From: Mesostigma viride
Taxonomy: Eukaryota; Streptophyta; Mesostigmatophyceae; Mesostigmatales; Mesostigmataceae
NCBI GenBank assembly: GCA_009746045.1
Contig: RPFO01000189.1
Location: forward strand, 821,248-885,247
Length of the DNA stretch: 64,000 nucleotides
Reading direction: 5' to 3'
The translations under genes and the position numbers were made by a program. The notes beneath the pieces are model-generated. The model did no database searches. It saw only the letters and a list, made by a program, of their open reading frames with translations, and was not told the origin of the DNA. Positions 58,842-64,000 of the stretch are shown here, one piece after another (positions within the stretch are counted from its first letter, which is position 1; the number at the start of each line of letters is the position of its first letter).

Positions 58842-60598
58842 CTAGTTGCCATCAGTCTGGTAAGTGCCACGCGAGGCCAGCAGAACATCCAGATACGCCT
58901 GGTAGTGGGCCACATCATCGGCCTTGTCATGCCTATCTACAGTGAGGAAAACATCGGCCCACACGCCATCAGGAAAAAGGCCCAGAAAGGCCCATTAATA
59001 CCTATGCTGCGTAAGAACGACCTGGCCACGGGCCCACTCCATGAAGCCACAGGCAAAGAGGCATAGGAAAGGCTCTACCGCGATCAAACAGAGAGCCCGC
59101 AGGAGTAGGCGATGGTACCGGATCCGGGGACGCAAACCCGTAGGGAAGAACAGATCTATCAGAGGCTCCACGTTAGCCGGCCACAACCGGATGTGCCGAA
59201 CCTCACGTGAGCGCCACCGACGAGCGCACTGTCGCGACCCGAACGTCTCTAGGTAGTCGCTAGCCCGAGGGGGAGGATGGCCACGGGAGTCCAGGCCCTG
59301 GCCCGGGAGGGGCGCTGGACGACGGGCATCCCACTCCAGGAGGGGCTGCAGGAGAATCGCGCCGTACGTAGCACCCGGCACCGTGCAGGAAACTCTACCG
59401 TAAGGGCATCTGAGGCCATAATGCCCAGAGGCGGAGGGTAAGCCCACTGGAAACCACCGTAGGTGTCCAAGTCATTGGGACGCCTAGCCTAGCGATACAG
59501 GACTCGCCGAACCAGGATCTCGCCCTGGAACACAGGATCAGCTAAAATAACCATATCGAAAGGAGGCCGATCAGTCAATGGGTAGGCCACGGTCCCGCGG
59601 CGCCCGACACACCTGGGAGAACCCGTAGGACATGGGCGAAATGGACAGCTCCGGAGCGACGCGCGGGAGGTCACACTGTCGGCACGCAAGCGCTAACATA
59701 CCATATCCGGGAACGGGCGAATCTCGCGACTCCGGCGTAAAATGCACCACGGAGGGGGCACGTTCCCGGTCGCCCTGGGACAACTCCCATAGGGAGTCGG
59801 CAGCGCGGAGAGCGCGCTGATCAACACCGCTGGTCCTAACAACCGTGGCCAGCGAGCGAGGGGCCGAAGGAGTAGGAACCGAAACAGGGGTAGGATCCTG
59901 CACAGGCGCAGAGGGAGCCGGCACCGCATGAGGCCGCGACGGACCTGCAACCGCGGCTGACGACATGGCCTCCGCTGGAGGCGCACCCTCGGGCCGCATG
60001 TTGAAAATTGGGCCCGTAGGGACAGGCACCTTACAAAAAAAACTGACTGCCATCAAGACTCCAGTCCGGCACTGGAATCCTCTAAGGGGGGGCCCCACTC
60101 CCAGAGCCTGGGCAGCCCACTCGTGTCACCAAAGAAGCCCCGCAACGGCTGCGACGGAGCTTGGGAAGGCCCGGAAGCAGCGACGGCGGGCGAAATCGCC
60201 GCGGCAAAAGGCTCACACGGAGGCACAGGTAAGGCGACCGCAGGCGCGGAGGCAGCAGGAGGCGAAACCGCAGCGACCGAGGGCTCGCCCTGGGGCGCAG
60301 GCGAAGCCGCAGTCGCCGAGGCAACATGAGGGGTAGGCGAAGCAGCAGCAACAGGCGCCACACCAGGCGCAACGACAGCGGGCGACTGAGGCGCCAAGAA
60401 TGCCCCGAATGCCGAGGCTAAGGACTGGATCTAGGCCTGCCTTGCAGACACGGTAGCCGCAAGATTGGCAGACTCTGGACCCACGTACGTCCAGAGGGAT
60501 AGGAGACGGCTCCACCGACACGCGTCTCGTCGACGCCGACGATGACGGAACAGGGGAATCTACAAACACAAGGATCTCTACCCTTATTATTCTTTCTA
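58842..60598 (-). pseudogene. Extra Pro/Ala-rich protein region downstream of pol
   Basis: Directly after the integrase zinc domain the sequence turns GC-rich. It encodes an Ala/Pro-rich segment (60470-60055: VSARQA*IQSLASAFGAFLA, then AAASPTPHVASATAASPAP), then FDMVILADPVFQGEILVRR with a TAG at 59489-59491. A final block reads EPLIDLFFPTGLRPRIRYHR, then TQHRY*WAFLGLFPDGVWAD (TAA 58995-58997) and DVAHYQAYLDVLLASRGTY. At least two frameshifts occur. It resembles gag-type sequence more than integrase. It may be a second gag-like gene, captured DNA, or a recombinant element; I do not recognise a family. Confidence 0.45.
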
Positions 60599-61273
60599 AA
60601 AGGTCCTACAAATTGCATCTACATCCTTTAAGAGGGAGGGCCAGTAGTAGGAATGGGTTACCAAATCCCGTACCCGTTTACCGCCCTTGTGAGCAACTAA
60701 ATCATGCAACTCAACAAGCAAGGAGGAGCGACAGATAGGAGGGACATAAAGGCGCCATTGAGGGGGAGAATCTGTTAACTGCACATATAAAAAAAAACCA
60801 CCTACAAACTTACAGGGGTATTTACCTAACTGTTGGGGATGGGAGGCAATAGCAGCTAAAGCTTCCGGCTCAGTGGCCGTAAATCTACTGGTAAGGCGTT
60901 CGAGATCCGAGGTAGGCATCGCTACAGAAGTATCTATATCAGGTTTAAAGAGTATCTATATCATAGGACTTTCCTGACCTAGTCGCTATATGGCTAAGCG
61001 ATATAGAAATTTTATTTTTCCCCTCCCCCCCACAGAGACCACAGGAAGGGCCTCACACGGGAGAGAGAGTCCTACCTGAGAAAGGAGGTCAGGCATGCGA
61101 ACAACAGTATGAAAGAGGTAGGCATAATGTTCATCATCCGGTAGTTCACCATAAGGGGTTACACCAAGGGTGGTAGGAACTAGAGTAGTATTGAGAACAT
61201 CTAAGTCCTCGAAAAAGGAATAATCTGCGCGGCGGGAGAGGGCATCAGGCACTATATTATCTACACCTTTAAC
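60599..61273 (-). pseudogene. Pol: RNase H end, linker and integrase zinc domain
   Basis: Continues the RT frame without frameshift. VKGVDNIVPDALSRRADY is the end of gypsy RNase H. A linker follows, interrupted by TAG at 60986-60988 and 60956-60958. Then comes the integrase H2C2 domain: LVELHDLVAHKGGKRVRDLV, then HSYYWPSLLKDVDAICRTF and TAG at 60596-60598. The zinc domain loses its last Cys at the junction with the extra region, and the D,D-35-E core is absent, so this copy could not encode a working integrase. Confidence 0.7.
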
Positions 61274-62584
61274 CTACCGAAGTTTAAAAGGGGAAAACTG
61301 TGCTAAAAACTCCATCCAGCGCGCTTGACGAGGGGTAAGGTTGGGTTGGGAGAGCAGATGGGTAAGGGGACGATGATCCGTTTGTATAACTAATCTATAA
61401 GGATCTAGCTCACAGGGTTCATTCAGACAAACATCAAATTGGGCACCTTTAAGAAAGTGCTGCCACGCGTGGCAACAATACACCACAGCTAAGAGTTCCT
61501 GCTGGTGTACAGGATAGTTACGCTCCGCGGGGAGCATTGTCCTAGAGATATACTCAATTGGCTGTAAGCCCTGACCCTGATCCTGGAGAAGGACGCCCCC
61601 TATAACTACCTTACTAGCGTCTGTAGCTACCACAAAGGGTTTGGTAGTATCGGGTAGGATGAGTACAGGAGGGGAAAGGAGTAGGGATTTTAGGCACTGA
61701 AAAGCCGACTGACATTCACTACTCCAAACAAAGGGGATATCCTTCTTTAATAAATGATTAATAGGGGCTGCTATAGTTGCGAAACGCGGGATAAAACGCC
61801 TATAGTAAGAAGCAATTCCTAGAAAACTACGTACACCTTTAACGTCGGTAGGGGTAGGCCATTCCTGAATTGACTTAGTTTTATCCGGGTCGGTAGCGAC
61901 CCCGGCATCAGACAGAACGTGCCCTAAAAATGGGACACTCCTACCCGAACGAACTTTAGCACGGCGCGCCCACAAAGAATTTTCAGCCATTATTTCTAAT
62001 ACTTTCTTTAAATCACGTAGGTGCGTTTCAAAATCAGGAGAGTAAATAAGAATATCATCTAAGTACGCTTGAGCACAAGAACGGTCATGCTCAGATAAGG
62101 AAACAGAGGAGAAGGAAGGATCCTTTAGATCAGAGGACACCTGAGGAAGGTGAGAATTTCCCATAACGGGTCTAAGCACTTCATTCATTAACATTTGAAA
62201 AGAGGCAGGCGAGTTACAGAGTCCCATAGCCGCTACTCTAAACTGGTAATGACCAAAAGGGGTAGCAAAGGCGGTTTTATGGCAATCCTCAGGAGCTATC
62301 CGCAACTGCCAAAAACCATCCGCACAATCTAGTACTGTGAAACAAGTGGAACCTTTAACCTTATTAAATATATCATCAATACGAGGGAGAGGGTATTTAG
62401 ACTTCACAGTAATATCATTCAACTTCCTATAATCAGTAACTAGGCGAAACTTGCCATTTGGCTTAGGAACTAACAGGACACCAGCTGAGTAGGGAGAGTT
62501 ACTAGGCTCTATTAATCCTGCTTCTAATAATGACACTAAAATCTGTTTTAGTTCCTTTAACTCGGTAGGGCCCATTCTATACAT
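61274..62584 (-). CDS. Pol: reverse transcriptase and RNase H of Ty3/gypsy
   Basis: 436 codons open. RT blocks: EAGLIEPSNSPYSAGVLLVP, KPNGKFRLVTDYRKLNDITV, PLPRIDDIFNKVKGSTCFTV (first catalytic Asp follows in LDCADGFWQL), AMGLCNSPASFQMLMNEVL and YLDDILIYS (catalytic YxDD). Then FLGIASYYRRFIPRFA and RNase H with FVVATDASKVVIGGVLLQD and IQTDHRPLTHLL. A 19-residue Ser/Asp-rich insertion precedes YLDD. The true start is upstream: SYPPPRSVLHRVVIKDGAVP joins the protease frame after a shift near 62.69 kb. A TAG at 61274-61276 separates it from the rest of RNase H. Confidence 0.85.
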   Translation of the reverse strand: MYRMGPTELKELKQILVSLLEAGLIEPSNSPYSAGVLLVPKPNGKFRLVTDYRKLNDITVKSKYPLPRIDDIFNKVKGSTCFTVLDCADGFWQLRIAPEDCHKTAFATPFGHYQFRVAAMGLCNSPASFQMLMNEVLRPVMGNSHLPQVSSDLKDPSFSSVSLSEHDRSCAQAYLDDILIYSPDFETHLRDLKKVLEIMAENSLWARRAKVRSGRSVPFLGHVLSDAGVATDPDKTKSIQEWPTPTDVKGVRSFLGIASYYRRFIPRFATIAAPINHLLKKDIPFVWSSECQSAFQCLKSLLLSPPVLILPDTTKPFVVATDASKVVIGGVLLQDQGQGLQPIEYISRTMLPAERNYPVHQQELLAVVYCCHAWQHFLKGAQFDVCLNEPCELDPYRLVIQTDHRPLTHLLSQPNLTPRQARWMEFLAQFSPFKLR

Positions 62585-62619
62585 CGGAGAGTGCGTAGGA
62601 ACTGCACCGTCCTTGATAA

Positions 62620-63420
62620 CTACACGGTGTAAAACAGAACGAGGAGGAGGATAAGAAGGAGTCTTTTCTTCAAAACTTTTGAGGAATCTATCACAGCCAT
62701 GTATCTTACTATTTCATTTTCAGTAAATCCTACTCCTATTGTATCCACTGTATTTACATCTATATCCACACTATTGTTAGTGCTAGGTATCTGTTGTACT
62801 TCTAACTGAAGGAACATACATAATAGGTATCCATTTTGCTTTAATTCAGAACGTAATTCGTCATTTGACATTATTACTTCAGGTATAGGTCTTACAGGAG
62901 GATCAACAGGTGTAGGAGGAGTAATATCTACCAAGGATAAATTTTCCAATCTATAATGACGTTCAGGTACCCAGTAAGAGCTATCTGGAAACCAAATGAC
63001 CATGGTATCATAATTAATAGTAATCTTATTATCCTGGTGCCAATCTAATCCTAGTAATACATCAGCGGTAGTGATAGGGCCTATAGTGGCCGTCAGGTTG
63101 ACAGTACGTCCTTGTATAACCATGGGAAGGGACACCGTACCCGGGGAATGACTGGTGCGACCATCAGCATAATGAACAGTAACGGGTTTGGTGTGAGGGG
63201 TAGGGACTAGTCCTAAACGTCTAACTAGGGCCTCGCTCACAAAGGAGCTAGCCGCACCGCTATCTACCAACACAGAGACATTCAAGAGTTCATCAGCATG
63301 CAAGAAGGGGTCTACAACAGTGTGAGGGACGGTTAAACCACCATTCAAGAACATAAGAGGACGCACACGTAGTGGTAGGGATGATTCAGCTCCTACAGAG
63401 GTTATAAAAACAGGCAGCAA
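62620..63420 (-). CDS. Retropepsin-like protease of Ty3/gypsy
   Basis: Contains VSVLVDSGAASSFVSEALVR with the catalytic DSG, then the flap-like TVHYADGRTSHS, and ADVLLGLDWHQ, the conserved second strand. It releases the proteins from the polyprotein. It is in the same frame as the gag CCHC segment once three TAA/TAG (63427-63462) are passed. The last 25 codons (after about 62690) are out of frame with RT. Confidence 0.75.
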   Translation of the reverse strand: MLPVFITSVGAESSLPLRVRPLMFLNGGLTVPHTVVDPFLHADELLNVSVLVDSGAASSFVSEALVRRLGLVPTPHTKPVTVHYADGRTSHSPGTVSLPMVIQGRTVNLTATIGPITTADVLLGLDWHQDNKITINYDTMVIWFPDSSYWVPERHYRLENLSLVDITPPTPVDPPVRPIPEVIMSNDELRSELKQNGYLLCMFLQLEVQQIPSTNNSVDIDVNTVDTIGVGFTENEIVRYMAVIDSSKVLKKRLLLILLLVLFYTV

Positions 63421-64000
63421 AAATTTTTATCTGGGGTACTATCTAAGGACCTGTCCAGGTTACCCCCGGCTGACAGGCCTACTGTTCCCCCTCCCCCCCA
63501 CATCCATTGGGACTAACCCCGAAGAAGTCCCTGGCGAAAAAGCCACTGCTGGAGGGTCGCGAGGGAGCGAAGAGGGTGCAGGAGCCTGATTATCATAGGG
63601 GAACCCTGAGGGTCCTGTCTGCACAACATTCAGCCTACTAGGGGTAGCTGAGGGAATGCGTCCTGGAGTGGGACGAATAGGAGCACGCTGAGGGGTACGA
63701 GGAGGGCGAGCATCGGGATGAGGGGGAGCACCAGAAAGGAACTTGGGGCACTCCGCCTTAAGATGGCCCACCTCATGACAATGATAACACGAGATGTGAG
63801 ACACATCCAATGCAGATATATCTGTAACGCAAATATCGAATTCTTCTACATATGCCTATTCTTCTTCAGGAGTGAGGACAAGGTTATGAACCCTAGTACA
63901 CAAAGGAGCATGAGCATACATGCAATCAGCAACACGGAGGAGATGGGTAGGAAGAGGAGTGGTAAAGAAATCTGCTACTCTTTAATAGACGTTGTCGCAC
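63421..64000 (-). CDS. Gag C-terminal part with CCHC knuckle (partial)
   Basis: The frame from the window edge reads RVADFFTTPLPTHLLRVADC, then LVLTPEEE*AYVEEFD, then HISCYHCHEVGHLKAECPKF (C-x2-C-x4-H-x4-C) and a Pro-rich tail. It continues to protease with TAA 63982-63984, TAG 63856-63858, TAA 63460-63462, TAG 63439-63441 and TAA 63427-63429 in frame. Each fits a Gln, and no TGA occurs. Gag packages the element RNA. The N-terminus lies outside. Confidence 0.7.

Larger units (their letters stand above)
57897..64000 (-). mobile_element. Ty3/gypsy LTR retrotransposon (5' end beyond window)
   Basis: The minus-strand element has its 3' LTR at 57897-58469 and, going upstream, a polypurine tract, a 1.8-kb extra coding part, integrase zinc domain, RNase H, RT, protease and gag. 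The order gag-PR-RT-RH-IN is that of Ty3/gypsy (Metaviridae-type). The integrase catalytic core is missing. In-frame stops are all TAA/TAG; one frameshift lies near 62.69 kb between protease and RT. The 5' LTR and gag N-terminus lie past 64000. Confidence 0.85.

Overview
This looks like nuclear DNA from a large, repeat-rich genome of the green lineage. The evidence is a plant-type leucine-rich-repeat (LRR) gene with GT..AG introns and conserved exon phases, together with a wide mix of eukaryotic transposons: Ty3/gypsy, a copia-like LTR element, a DIRS-type tyrosine-recombinase element, LINEs, hAT, CACTA-like, piggyBac-like and Tc1/mariner-like. I see no rRNA, tRNA, CRISPR or bacterial operon. 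Several independent coding stretches have in-frame TAA/TAG, but no in-frame TGA, where Gln would fit. One of these sits exactly at the conserved Gln of the LINE reverse-transcriptase QxGFR motif. If TAA/TAG mean Gln here, the source would fit an ulvophyte alga of the Dasycladales/Cladophorales kind, where that code is known. C-to-T decay of Gln codons is the main alternative, and a long copia-like gag ORF that uses only CAA/CAG argues against the idea.

Layout. 1-13.1 kb: end of a CACTA-like element, three (TTCA)n arrays, a tandem-dimer mobile element inside one of those arrays, a G/T-rich minisatellite, LINE fragments (ORF1, ORF2 and a 5'-truncated 3' end), a solo LTR, and an unidentified minus-strand exon. 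13.8-56 kb: one plus-strand LRR gene with eight recognisable exons whose splice phases fit end to end (767 nt, no stop). Its introns run from 0.8 to 11 kb and are filled with nested transposons. In order these are a piggyBac-like element carrying a 1.4-kb compound microsatellite, a complete 1.7-kb piggyBac-like element, a decayed hAT transposase fused to a copy of the dimer-element unit that is split by a 4.4-kb CACTA-like element, a third piggyBac-like end 5 bp after a splice donor, a DIRS element with split direct repeats (itself carrying a mariner-like MITE), a hAT element nested in a CACTA-like fragment, a young LTR element with identical 473-bp LTRs, and a second dimer element nested in a 26-bp-TIR element. 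56-64 kb: a hAT element carrying a signal-peptide-like exon, then the 3' LTR and most of the coding region of a minus-strand Ty3/gypsy element that runs off the window.

The only host gene I can support well is the LRR gene; the 5' part of the gene before exon 1 and its 3' end (transmembrane or kinase domain, if any) are not visible. Everything else is mobile or repetitive DNA, with several insertions dated relative to each other by nesting and by intact target-site duplications.
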